From Acidobacteriota bacterium (GTDB lineage: Bacteria > Acidobacteriota > Terriglobia > Terriglobales > Acidobacteriaceae), in assembly GCA_021780415.1 (NCBI GenBank), contig JAJXYW010000165.1:1-5470 (forward strand): a DNA stretch of 5,470 bases, read 5' to 3'. This document shows, in pieces, positions 1 to 5,378 of this stretch. Each line of letters starts with the position of its first letter. The stretch's first letter is position 1. The notes below the pieces were generated by a model. The model worked only from the letters and a program-made list of their open reading frames with translations. It was not told the origin of the DNA and did no database searches. The position numbers and the translations under genes are program-made.

Positions 1-1161
1 GCCGAGGGTTTCCATGCGGGCCTGGACGAGGGGGGCGATGGCGCGGAGGTAGTCGTCGGAGAGGATGGTGCGGCGGAGAGCGGCGAAGAAGGCGTCGGGG
101 GTGAGCTTGCGGAGATACTCGCCGTTGAGCCACTTGAGCTTGACGAGATCGAAGACGGGGCCGCCGAGGGAGATGCGCTTGAAGTCGAACTTTTCGAGCA
201 TCTCTGGGAGAGAGAAGATGTCGCCTTCCTTGGTGTTGAGGTGCTTGCTGACGATCTCTTCTTCGGTGGGCTGGGCCATGCCGCCACCGAGCAGGCCGAG
301 GAAGTTGAGCATGGCCTCGGGGAGGTAGCCGGACTGCTGGTAGAAGACCAGCGAGACGGGGTTTTTGCGCTTGGAGATTTTGGACTTGTCGACGTTGCGC
401 AGGAGCGGCATGTGCCAGAAGCGGGGGAGGTCCCAGCCAAAGGCGTTGTAGAGCAGGACGTGCTTGGGGGTGGAGGAGATCCACTCTTCGGCGCGGATGA
501 CGTCGGTGATGTGCATGAGGTGGTCGTCGACGACGTTGGCGAGGTGGTAGGTGGGGAAGCCGTCGGACTTCATGAGGACCTGGTCGTCGACGTTGTTGTG
601 GTCGAAGGTGATCTGGCCGCGGAGCTCGTCGGTGAAGGTGGTGGACTGGTTCTCGGGGACCTTGAGGCGGATGGTGTAGGGACGGCCTTCGGCTATGTAG
701 GCGTCGATCTGGGACTGCGAGAGGTGGCGGTGCGCGCCGTTGTAGCGCGGGGGCTGCTTGGCGGCGATCTGGGAGAGGCGCATGGCTTCGAGTTCGTCGG
801 CGGTCTCGAAGGAGCGGTAGGCGGTGCCGTTGGCGAGGAGGATTTCGACGTGCTCGCGGTAGATGGCGGTGCGCTCGGACTGGCGGTAGGGGCCGTAGGG
901 ACCGCCGACGTCGGGGCCTTCGTCCCAGGTGAGGCCGACCCAACGGAGGGAGTCGAAGATCATCTGCTCGGAGGTGGAGACGAAACGGGTGCGGTCGGTG
1001 TCTTCGATGCGGAGGACGAATTTGCCGTTGTGCTGGCGGGCGAAGATGTAGTTGAGCAGGCCGATGTAGGCGGTGCCAACGTGGGGGTCGCCGGTGGGCG
1101 AGGGGGCGATGCGGACGCGGATGGGGCGGGGGTCGGATGCGGCGGTGGGCTCGAATGTCAT
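1..1161 (-). CDS. gltX: Glutamyl-tRNA synthetase (partial, C-terminus beyond window)
   Basis: Class I aminoacyl-tRNA synthetase that ligates glutamate to tRNA-Glu with ATP in the cytoplasm. The visible 387 residues read without interruption and run off the left edge. Seen: the nucleotide-binding start PSPTGDPHVGT (residues 21-30, HVGT replacing HIGH), the RIEDTDR motif (51-57), YRQSER (92-97), the HLANVVDDHLM block (206-216) with DVIRAEEW (220-227), and the KMSKS-equivalent KISKR (261-265). The wording of these blocks matches the Thermus thermophilus GluRS as I recall it. Residues from about 335 enter the helical anticodon-binding region, and the last 100 or so residues are missing. The start at 1161 is the only ATG ahead of the catalytic core with a plausible short leader. 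Shine-Dalgarno pairing there is weak (GAAG-like). The gene sits 49 bp after the small membrane protein on the same strand, so it is probably co-transcribed. It lacks the Cys-rich zinc insertion of some E. coli-type GluRS. Function is very secure. Confidence 0.97.
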   Translation of the reverse strand, partial: MTFEPTAASDPRPIRVRIAPSPTGDPHVGTAYIGLLNYIFARQHNGKFVLRIEDTDRTRFVSTSEQMIFDSLRWVGLTWDEGPDVGGPYGPYRQSERTAIYREHVEILLANGTAYRSFETADELEAMRLSQIAAKQPPRYNGAHRHLSQSQIDAYIAEGRPYTIRLKVPENQSTTFTDELRGQITFDHNNVDDQVLMKSDGFPTYHLANVVDDHLMHITDVIRAEEWISSTPKHVLLYNAFGWDLPRFWHMPLLRNVDKSKISKRKNPVSLVFYQQSGYLPEAMLNFLGLLGGGMAQPTEEEIVSKHLNTKEGDIFSLPEMLEKFDFKRISLGGPVFDLVKLKWLNGEYLRKLTPDAFFAALRRTILSDDYLRAIAPLVQARMETLG

Positions 1162-1210
1162 AAGGCTTCGAGACTGATGTTAACAGAGCGACACCGCCGC
1201 TGCTGTGCGG

Positions 1211-1537
1211 CTAGGGCTGGGGTGGTGTCGGAGGCTGGTTGTAGGTGGTTGGCGGCGGGTAGTTGGGCGGCGGGGGCGGGTAGGGCTGAAGGCCGCCGTA
1301 GCTGGGGGGAAGCGGGGTTACGCGCCAGTCCGAGAAGGCAAGGATGCAGAGGACGATGATCCAGCCGATGCCGGGAAACAGAACGATGAGCGCGAGGGGG
1401 CCGGAGAGGCCAGCTTTGACGAAGATTCGCCAGTAGAGGAAGACGAGGAACGCCGTGGTGACGAGGCCAAAGAGCATGAAGACGCCCATCATGCCTGCGA
1501 CGGCGCCGCTGAGTTGGTTGATTTGATTCTGGTCCAT
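1211..1537 (-). CDS. Small two-helix membrane protein with proline-rich C-terminal tail
   Basis: A 108-residue protein I cannot assign to a named family. Seen: a short polar N-terminus (MDQNQINQ), a hydrophobic helix at about 11-38, a turn rich in Gly/Pro (residues 43-47), a second hydrophobic helix at about 48-69, then a tail (74-108) with 17 prolines in 35 residues, including five in a row (87-91) and three in a row (94-96), spaced by Tyr, Asn, Gln and Thr. The pair of helices suggests an inner-membrane protein with the tail on one face. The start is supported by a strong Shine-Dalgarno GGAGG five bases before the ATG. It lies between nrdR (121 bp upstream) and gltX (49 bp downstream) on the same strand. 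The proline run would be expected to need elongation factor P during translation (established knowledge of EF-P). Function unknown. The helix-PGxGW-helix pattern resembles generic small integral membrane proteins, and that resemblance is not diagnostic. Confidence 0.85.
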   Translation of the reverse strand: MDQNQINQLSGAVAGMMGVFMLFGLVTTAFLVFLYWRIFVKAGLSGPLALIVLFPGIGWIIVLCILAFSDWRVTPLPPSYGGLQPYPPPPPNYPPPTTYNQPPTPPQP

Positions 1538-1542
1538 ACGTG

Positions 1543-1547
1543 CCTCC
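1543..1547 (-). promoter_or_regulatory. Strong Shine-Dalgarno for the small membrane protein
   Basis: On the minus strand GGAGG lies five bases before the ATG at 1537. It is the clearest ribosome-binding site in the minus-strand block, since nrdR, the flippase-like gene and gltX show weak or no such site. It fixes the start of the 108-residue protein and supports that ORF over the overlapping longer reading frame on the same strand. Confidence 0.75.
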
Positions 1548-1588
1548 GGGAGATGAGGACAAATGTACTTGAGACGAGGTGGGGCTTG

Positions 1589-1626
1589 AAATAAAAATTT
1601 GAGGATGGGGCGGGGTGAGGACCCGC
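1589..1626 (-). terminator. Possible weak hairpin plus T-rich run after nrdR
   Basis: Downstream of nrdR on the minus strand, GCGGGT (1626-1621), loop CCTC, and ACCCCGC (1616-1610) can form a six-pair GC stem with one bulged base. A T-rich run (AAATTTTTATTT, 1600-1589) follows about 9 bases later, not directly after the stem. This could be a weak terminator or attenuator separating nrdR from the small membrane protein and gltX. The spacing between stem and T-run is poor for a standard intrinsic terminator, so this is tentative. Confidence 0.2.
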
Positions 1627-1658
1627 GCCGTCAACGCAAAGATCGATGTTGAGATGGG

Positions 1659-2144
1659 TTAGCGGGGGTTGGGGCGTTTGGTGCGGGAGTCTTTGCCGGT
1701 GAGCAGGCCTTCGAGTTCGATCTTGAATTCGTTGACGTCCTTGAAGTCGCGGTAGACGCTGGCGAAACGGATGTAGGCTACGGTGTCGATGTCTTTCAGG
1801 CGGGACATGATGAGTTCGCCGACGGAGGCGGTGGTGCGTTCGCGCTCGGGACTGTCGATGACGAAGGCCTCGACGGCGTCGACGATCTCCTGCATCTGGG
1901 TGACGGAGACTTTGCGCTTTTGGCAGGAGTGGAGCAGGCCGGTGAGGACCTTCTGGCGGTCGAAGGTTTCGCGGCGGCCATCTTTCTTGACGACCATGTA
2001 GGGGATCTCGTCGATGCGCTCGTAGGTGGTGAAGCGCTTGTTGCAGCGCTCACACTCGCGGCGACGGCGGATGGAGTCGGCGTCCTTGCTCTCTCGGCTA
2101 TCGATGACTTTGTCTTCGGTGAAGGCGCAGAACGGGCATTTCAT
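1659..2144 (-). CDS. nrdR: Transcriptional repressor NrdR
   Basis: NrdR is the nucleotide-sensing repressor of ribonucleotide reductase operons. It binds paired NrdR boxes through an N-terminal Zn ribbon, and its ATP-cone senses ATP and dATP. Seen in this 161-residue protein: the Zn ribbon with Cys3, Cys6, Cys31 and Cys34, the hallmark VIDSRESKDADSIRRRREC (13-31) and KRFTTYER (36-43), then the ATP-cone from about 49 (VVKKDGRRETFD) to about 139, ending in the typical VAYIRFASVYRDF (122-134). Length is normal for the family. The start ATG (2144) is immediately followed by KCPFC, which begins essentially every NrdR, so the start is secure even though its ribosome-binding site is only GGA seven bases upstream. 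It follows the flippase-like gene by 46 bp on the same strand. No ribonucleotide reductase gene and no recognisable NrdR box is present in the window, so its targets lie elsewhere. Confidence 0.97.
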   Translation of the reverse strand: MKCPFCAFTEDKVIDSRESKDADSIRRRRECERCNKRFTTYERIDEIPYMVVKKDGRRETFDRQKVLTGLLHSCQKRKVSVTQMQEIVDAVEAFVIDSPERERTTASVGELIMSRLKDIDTVAYIRFASVYRDFKDVNEFKIELEGLLTGKDSRTKRPNPR

Positions 2145-2190
2145 GGCTGATCCAGTTTACTGCGGCGGGGCGGTGCGGTTAGAGGTGCAG

Positions 2191-3273
2191 CTAAGGGGCT
2201 GGAGTGGTGGCGGCTTCGCGGAGGCTGACGCCTTCGAGGTGGGCGGCGAGGAGCCCTGCGGGGATGACGGCAAGGTTTGCGACGACGAGGAGGACGGCAC
2301 CGCAGGCTGTGGCGGTCTCGAGGGGGACGTTGAAGAAGCCGTGCAGTGCGGCGGCGAGCACGGCGATCTGAGTGAACCAGCCGAGGATGGGGAGCTGGAG
2401 GAGCGAGCCTCCCAGGCTGGTGGCCAGCAATAGCATGGTGGCGGCAAAGCTGAGGTTGGCGAGCGAAGGAGCGGCGCGGAAGGCGTGAGTCGCTTCGAGG
2501 TACATGATGGCGACGACCAGCCACATGCCGACGGAGATGGCGAGGGCGGAGAAGAACTCGCGCAGTGTGGAGATGATACGGAGGCCGTGGCTGAACTCGA
2601 GGATGCGCTCGGAGGCGGCGTGGGCGAAGGTTTCAGAGAGGGGATGGAGGAGCTTGGCAGCGATGCGGGCGACGTGGCGGCCAGCGAAGCGTAGAGCGAT
2701 GGCGAAGACGGCGAGGAAGAGTGTTGCCGCGAGAGAGACGATACCAGCGCGGGCGAAGGCCTCGTGGTGGGGCATGTTGCGGGGAGCGAAGGCGAGGGTG
2801 ACGGAGAAGATGATGGCCGCTGAGGCAAGGTCGAAGGCGCGCTCGATAGAGTAGACGGCGAGCTGCGTGGCGACGGGGGTCTTGACGCGGCGGGCGATGA
2901 GATAAGGGCGGCCGAGATCAGCAAAACGGCCGAAGAGTGCGACGATGGTGAAGCCTATGAGTTGCGGAGCGAACATCTGGAGGGTAGAGGTCTTATGCAG
3001 CGGGCCGAGCAGGACAGACCAGCGCCAGGCACGCAGCCAGTAGCCGAGATAGGTGCAGGAGAAGGCGACCAGGATCAGCGGCGGCGAAACGGAACGAAGC
3101 TGGTGGGCAAGCGAGGACCAGTTGAACGAGGCGTGACTGCGCGCGAGCCAGAAGATGAAGATGAGCAGAAGGAGAGCGGCGGGGAGGAGGGTGCGCGGGG
3201 TGAAGATGCCTTGCCGCGAGGGAGGCTCGGCGGTGAGGGTGGGGGAATCTGGCGGTGTGTTGGGGGAGGGCAT
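2191..3273 (-). CDS. Lysylphosphatidylglycerol synthase TM region / flippase-like integral membrane protein
   Basis: A 360-residue polytopic membrane protein of the UPF0104 / LPG_synthase_TM type (the AglD/MprF-N-terminal flippase-like fold). Seen: a Pro/Ser/Thr-rich cytoplasmic N-terminus (1-26), then hydrophobic segments at about 27-45, 62-82, 103-118, 148-163, 178-197, 240-262, 275-298, 299-315 and 322-345. The family signatures are RAWRWSVLLGP (81-91), the glycine-rich GRFADLGRPYLIARR (115-129) and the ERAFD helix start (144-148). There is no C-terminal synthase domain, so this is the stand-alone flippase-like form. In MprF this domain flips aminoacylated lipid; the substrate here is not known. 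Its ATG shares one base with the stop of the lytic transglycosylase gene (TGATG), and no independent Shine-Dalgarno is visible, so its translation probably depends on reinitiation. A 46-bp gap leads to nrdR. Family assignment is confident; substrate and role are inference. Confidence 0.9.
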   Translation of the reverse strand: MPSPNTPPDSPTLTAEPPSRQGIFTPRTLLPAALLLLIFIFWLARSHASFNWSSLAHQLRSVSPPLILVAFSCTYLGYWLRAWRWSVLLGPLHKTSTLQMFAPQLIGFTIVALFGRFADLGRPYLIARRVKTPVATQLAVYSIERAFDLASAAIIFSVTLAFAPRNMPHHEAFARAGIVSLAATLFLAVFAIALRFAGRHVARIAAKLLHPLSETFAHAASERILEFSHGLRIISTLREFFSALAISVGMWLVVAIMYLEATHAFRAAPSLANLSFAATMLLLATSLGGSLLQLPILGWFTQIAVLAAALHGFFNVPLETATACGAVLLVVANLAVIPAGLLAAHLEGVSLREAATTPAP

Positions 3274-4064
3274 CAGTGGGTGCCCAGCGATGCAATGCTC
3301 TGCGTTTGAGCGGGGCCGGAGCCTGGGGTCATGTTGTGGCGGTCGAGGGCGAGCTTGCGGCGCTTGAATTCGGTCAGGACGCGGGCGACGTAGGCGCGGG
3401 TTTCGGCGAAGGGAGGGATGCCGTGGTAGCGATCGACGGCGGCGGGACCGGCGTTGTAGGCGGCTAGTGCGAGTGCGAGGCCGTGGGTGTCGTTGTTGGG
3501 GTCGTAGCGGTCGAGGAGCTGGTCGAGGTAGGTGGAGCCGCCGGCGATGTTCTGGTCGGGACGGAAGGCATCGTCGACACCGAGTTGCTGGGCGGTGCCG
3601 GGCATGAGCTGCATGAGGCCACGGGCTCCGGTGCGGGAGACGGCGTGGGTGCGGCCGCCACTCTCGGCGTGGACGATGCTGGCGAGAAGTTCAGCGTCGA
3701 TGTGGTGCTGCTGGCCGGCGGCGCTGAGGAGAGCGGGGAGGCTGGCGGTGGGTGCGGAGGCGGTGGGGATGGGCGCGGGTTGCGGCGGGTCGGGAAGGGT
3801 CTCGATGCTGGCGATGGATTGGCTGGCGAGATCGATGAAGTCTGGGGACTGACTTAGGGGTTGCGGTGTGGCGGAGGCGAGGAAGAGGCGGACGTGGGAG
3901 CTGTCGAGGGGCTCGGAACGGACGCAGTCGTAGGAGAAGCCGTTGCGGAGCGTGACCCGCTGGAATGCGTGAGCAGCCGTGCAGAGCAGGGTTGCGAGAA
4001 GGCAGGGGGTACCCAGCCAGATACGCCAATGGGGTCGAAATTGCACTAATTGTGAGACTATCAT
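3273..4064 (-). CDS. Secreted lytic transglycosylase (SLT/goose-lysozyme-like fold)
   Basis: Predicted periplasmic enzyme that cleaves the MurNAc-GlcNAc bond in peptidoglycan to give 1,6-anhydro-MurNAc ends. Seen in 263 residues: a signal peptide with basic n-region (HWR), hydrophobic core (17-29) and a likely cleavage after AHA (31-33); a small N-terminal region (34-90, beginning FQRVTLRNGFSYDC) with beta-strand character that is not part of the SLT fold; a Pro/Ala/Thr linker (91-108); then the SLT domain from about 109 to 235. Catalytic Glu134 lies in HAESGG, followed by GARGLMQLMPGTAQQLGV (146-163), NIAGG (172-176), ALAAYNAGP (199-207) and GIPPFAETRAYV (215-226). The signal peptide has no lipobox cysteine near its cleavage site, so it is soluble or periplasmic rather than a lipoprotein. 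The start at 4064 is chosen because it gives the complete signal peptide; its ribosome-binding site is poor. It heads the minus-strand block and overlaps the flippase-like gene by one base. Confidence 0.94.
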   Translation of the reverse strand: MIVSQLVQFRPHWRIWLGTPCLLATLLCTAAHAFQRVTLRNGFSYDCVRSEPLDSSHVRLFLASATPQPLSQSPDFIDLASQSIASIETLPDPPQPAPIPTASAPTASLPALLSAAGQQHHIDAELLASIVHAESGGRTHAVSRTGARGLMQLMPGTAQQLGVDDAFRPDQNIAGGSTYLDQLLDRYDPNNDTHGLALALAAYNAGPAAVDRYHGIPPFAETRAYVARVLTEFKRRKLALDRHNMTPGSGPAQTQSIASLGTH

Positions 4065-4094
4065 CGGGTTGTTTCAGGCAGCAATGGGAACGAT

Positions 4095-4111
4095 GGAAAC
4101 TTCAGATTTCC
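4095..4111. promoter_or_regulatory. Inverted repeat in the divergent intergenic region
   Basis: GGAAA (4095-4099) and TTTCC (4107-4111) form a perfect five-base inverted repeat around a seven-base centre. It lies between the divergent starts of the transglycosylase (4064) and the Zn-ribbon protein (4174), 31 bp and 63 bp away respectively. A further GTTTC (4071-4075) pairs with GAAAC (4096-4100). This 109-bp region is also less GC-rich than its surroundings, as expected for promoters. No convincing -35/-10 pair could be fixed. An operator is possible, but five-base arms occur by chance. Confidence 0.2.
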
Positions 4112-4161
4112 CGCAAACGTGCAGATGAAGTACCTACGGGCCTTTGTCATTTTTTTCATTT

Positions 4162-4168
4162 GGGGTGA
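4162..4168 (+). promoter_or_regulatory. Shine-Dalgarno deciding the start of the Zn-ribbon protein
   Basis: GGGGTGA ends five bases before ATG 4174 and resembles the GGAGGTGA complement of the 16S tail. It selects ATG 4174, directly ahead of the first CPNC knuckle, over the in-frame TTG at 4144 and GTG at 4165. Confidence 0.6.
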
Positions 4169-4173
4169 GAGCG

Positions 4174-4353
4174 ATGCGGTGTCCAAACTGCAGCAAGGGC
4201 CGGATGTTCCGGTCGAAGCAGGGTGTCGTGGAACGATTGGTATACAGCCGGCTGGGGTTCTATCCGTGGCGATGCCACCGGTGCAGCTTTCGGAAGATGC
4301 TGCGCGCGCGCGAAGAGCAGCAGAGCTCGCCATCGCCGATCTGGATGGGCTGA
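4174..4353 (+). CDS. Small Zn-ribbon protein (59 residues)
   Basis: A short orphan-like gene on the strand opposite the large block. Seen: two Cys knuckles, CPNC (Cys3, Cys6) and CHRC (Cys34, Cys37), with 27 residues between them, a basic middle (KGRMFRSKQ, 8-16), a GVVERLVYSRLGFYPWRC segment (17-34) and a charged tail. This layout, with ER...LGxxPxRC before the second knuckle, recalls small Zn-ribbon hypothetical proteins that I associate with Acidobacteriota; that is recall, not a search. The ribbon probably folds around one zinc, and the basic residues would suit nucleic-acid or protein contact. The start at 4174 is supported by GGGGTGA five bases upstream. An overlapping plus-strand frame (4119-4382) and a minus-strand frame (4061-4333) lack any recognisable motif and are taken as shadows. 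It is divergent from the transglycosylase and convergent with the HAD phosphatase. Function unknown. Confidence 0.75.
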   Translation: MRCPNCSKGRMFRSKQGVVERLVYSRLGFYPWRCHRCSFRKMLRAREEQQSSPSPIWMG

Positions 4354-4366
4354 GGGCTGCGCTTCA

Positions 4367-4384
4367 GCTCATGAGTAGATGAGC
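4367..4384. terminator. Possible bidirectional hairpin between convergent genes
   Basis: GCTCAT (4367-4372) and ATGAGC (4379-4384) are perfect inverted repeats around a six-base loop. They lie in the 45-bp gap where the Zn-ribbon gene (ends 4353) and the HAD gene (ends 4399) converge. A competing pairing of CAGCTC (4365-4370) with GAGCTG (4391-4396) also exists. The position suits a shared terminator, but no T-run follows on either strand and the stem is short, so it is only a candidate. Confidence 0.3.
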
Positions 4385-4398
4385 ATGGTGGAGCTGGG

Positions 4399-5322
4399 CT
4401 AGACGAGGACGCCGGCGAGGGCGGCTTCGATGGCGACGGCGACACCGTCCTCGTCGTTGGAGGGGGCGAGAGTCCATCCGCTGGAGGCGGCGAGGGCTTT
4501 GAGGTCGTCGGGGGCGTTGGACATGAGCGCGGCCTGGCCGGCGAGGCGGAGCATGGCGACGTCGTTCCAGTTGTCGCCGATGGCGAGGATGTCGGCGGAG
4601 GTGAGGCCGCGGAGCTGGATGAGGTGCTCGAGGGCGGAGGCTTTGGAGCAGCCTGCGGGCAGGATGTCGAGGATGGTGAGGTCGATCTCGGGGTAGGTGG
4701 TGCGGTGGAGCGCGACCTCGGCGGTGGGGGTGTGGAGGTCGCCGACGGCGGTGACGAGGGGGTGGAGCATGAGGTGGGTTTCGGCCTGGCGCATGCGGTC
4801 GATGGGGCCGCAGAGCATCATCTGGATGGGTGGATTCTGGTTGGGTGCGGGCAGGAGGGAGTCTTCGAGGCGGGTGACGGAGGCGATGTAGGGCTGGTTG
4901 GCGCGCATCCAGCGGCCGATGCTGGCGTGGAGATCGTCGAGGTGCTCGACGACGAGGGCGCCGCGGGCGTCTTCGCCGGCGGGGTCGGTGAGGTCGAAGG
5001 TGAGGACGAGGGTGTTGCGGTAGTCGTTGAGGTGGGAGCAGAGCCAGCGGGCGGTGGAGAGCGGCAGATGGGTGCGGCGGAGGAGCTGGGCGTCGATGGT
5101 GCGGATGACGGTGCCGTTGGAGCTGACGACGGCGGAGGCCGGGTGGAGGCCGAGGTCGCGGAGGACGTGCATGGCGAAGCTGTGGCGGCGGCCGGTGGAG
5201 ATGACGACTTCGATGCCTGCGGACTCGGCGAGGTGAAGGGCGGCGAGGTTGCGGGGGCTGACGTGGCCGGAGGAGTTGAGCAGGGTTCCGTCGAGGTCGA
5301 TGGCGATGAGGCGGGGCGGCAT
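4399..5322 (-). CDS. Cof-type HAD-IIB family phosphatase
   Basis: Haloacid dehalogenase superfamily hydrolase of subclass IIB, expected to be a Mg-dependent cytoplasmic phosphatase acting on small phosphorylated metabolites such as sugar phosphates; the substrate cannot be read from sequence. Seen in 307 residues: motif I DLDGTLL (9-15) with nucleophile Asp9 and acid/base Asp11; motif II STGR (42-45); SSNGT (67-71), typical of this subclass; a C2 cap from about 85 to 200; motif III Lys227 in CSKASALEHL; and motif IV GDNWNDVAML (249-258) with Asp250 and Asp254. It ends in SNDEDGVAVAIEAAL (288-302), also typical. Length is slightly above the usual 260-290. The start is fixed: an in-frame TAA lies two codons before ATG 5322, and motif I follows within nine residues. 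There is no Shine-Dalgarno, so initiation is weak or leaderless. It is divergent from the thrC-like gene and convergent with the Zn-ribbon gene. Confidence 0.94.
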   Translation of the reverse strand: MPPRLIAIDLDGTLLNSSGHVSPRNLAALHLAESAGIEVVISTGRRHSFAMHVLRDLGLHPASAVVSSNGTVIRTIDAQLLRRTHLPLSTARWLCSHLNDYRNTLVLTFDLTDPAGEDARGALVVEHLDDLHASIGRWMRANQPYIASVTRLEDSLLPAPNQNPPIQMMLCGPIDRMRQAETHLMLHPLVTAVGDLHTPTAEVALHRTTYPEIDLTILDILPAGCSKASALEHLIQLRGLTSADILAIGDNWNDVAMLRLAGQAALMSNAPDDLKALAASSGWTLAPSNDEDGVAVAIEAALAGVLV

Positions 5323-5362
5323 GGATTAAGAGTAGCCGATGTGTGATGAATGGAGCGTAATC

Positions 5363-5370
5363 GGAGGGAG
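5363..5370 (+). promoter_or_regulatory. Shine-Dalgarno of the thrC-like gene
   Basis: GGAGGGAG ends eight bases before ATG 5379, good spacing for that start. A second in-frame ATG at 5388 has only a short AGGA (5376-5379) at similar spacing, so 5379 is preferred, although both would give nearly the same protein. Confidence 0.6.
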
Positions 5371-5378
5371 TTGGTAGG

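Noticed and set aside
241..1359. Long plus-strand open frame of 372 residues opposite gltX
   Set aside because: Its product is a low-complexity Gly/Val/Asp/Glu sequence, typical of the antisense of a C-ending-codon gene, and the minus strand encodes unmistakable GluRS.
1158..1634. Minus-strand frame of 158 residues overlapping the small membrane protein
   Set aside because: No ribosome-binding site or motif, and rich in Arg/Pro/His; the 108-residue frame has GGAGG and two clear hydrophobic helices.
2157..2924. Minus-strand frame of 255 residues overlapping the flippase-like gene
   Set aside because: Ser/Pro-rich frame-shifted shadow of the membrane protein, with no hydrophobic helices or motifs.
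4061..4333. Minus-strand frame of 90 residues upstream of the transglycosylase
   Set aside because: It is antisense to the Zn-ribbon gene, has no motif, and overlaps the transglycosylase start; treated as a shadow.
4119..4382. Plus-strand frame of 87 residues overlapping the Zn-ribbon gene
   Set aside because: It has a hydrophobic start but no recognisable motif, and it conflicts with the frame carrying paired CxxC knuckles and a good ribosome-binding site.
4624..5346. Plus-strand frame of 240 residues opposite the HAD gene
   Set aside because: Gly/Val/Glu-rich low complexity mirroring the HAD coding sequence, without motifs; the minus strand carries all HAD motifs.
5323..5378. Possible riboswitch or attenuator leader ahead of the thrC-like gene
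   Set aside because: Only 56 bases separate the two genes, with no stable stem or leader peptide rich in Thr/Ile codons visible.
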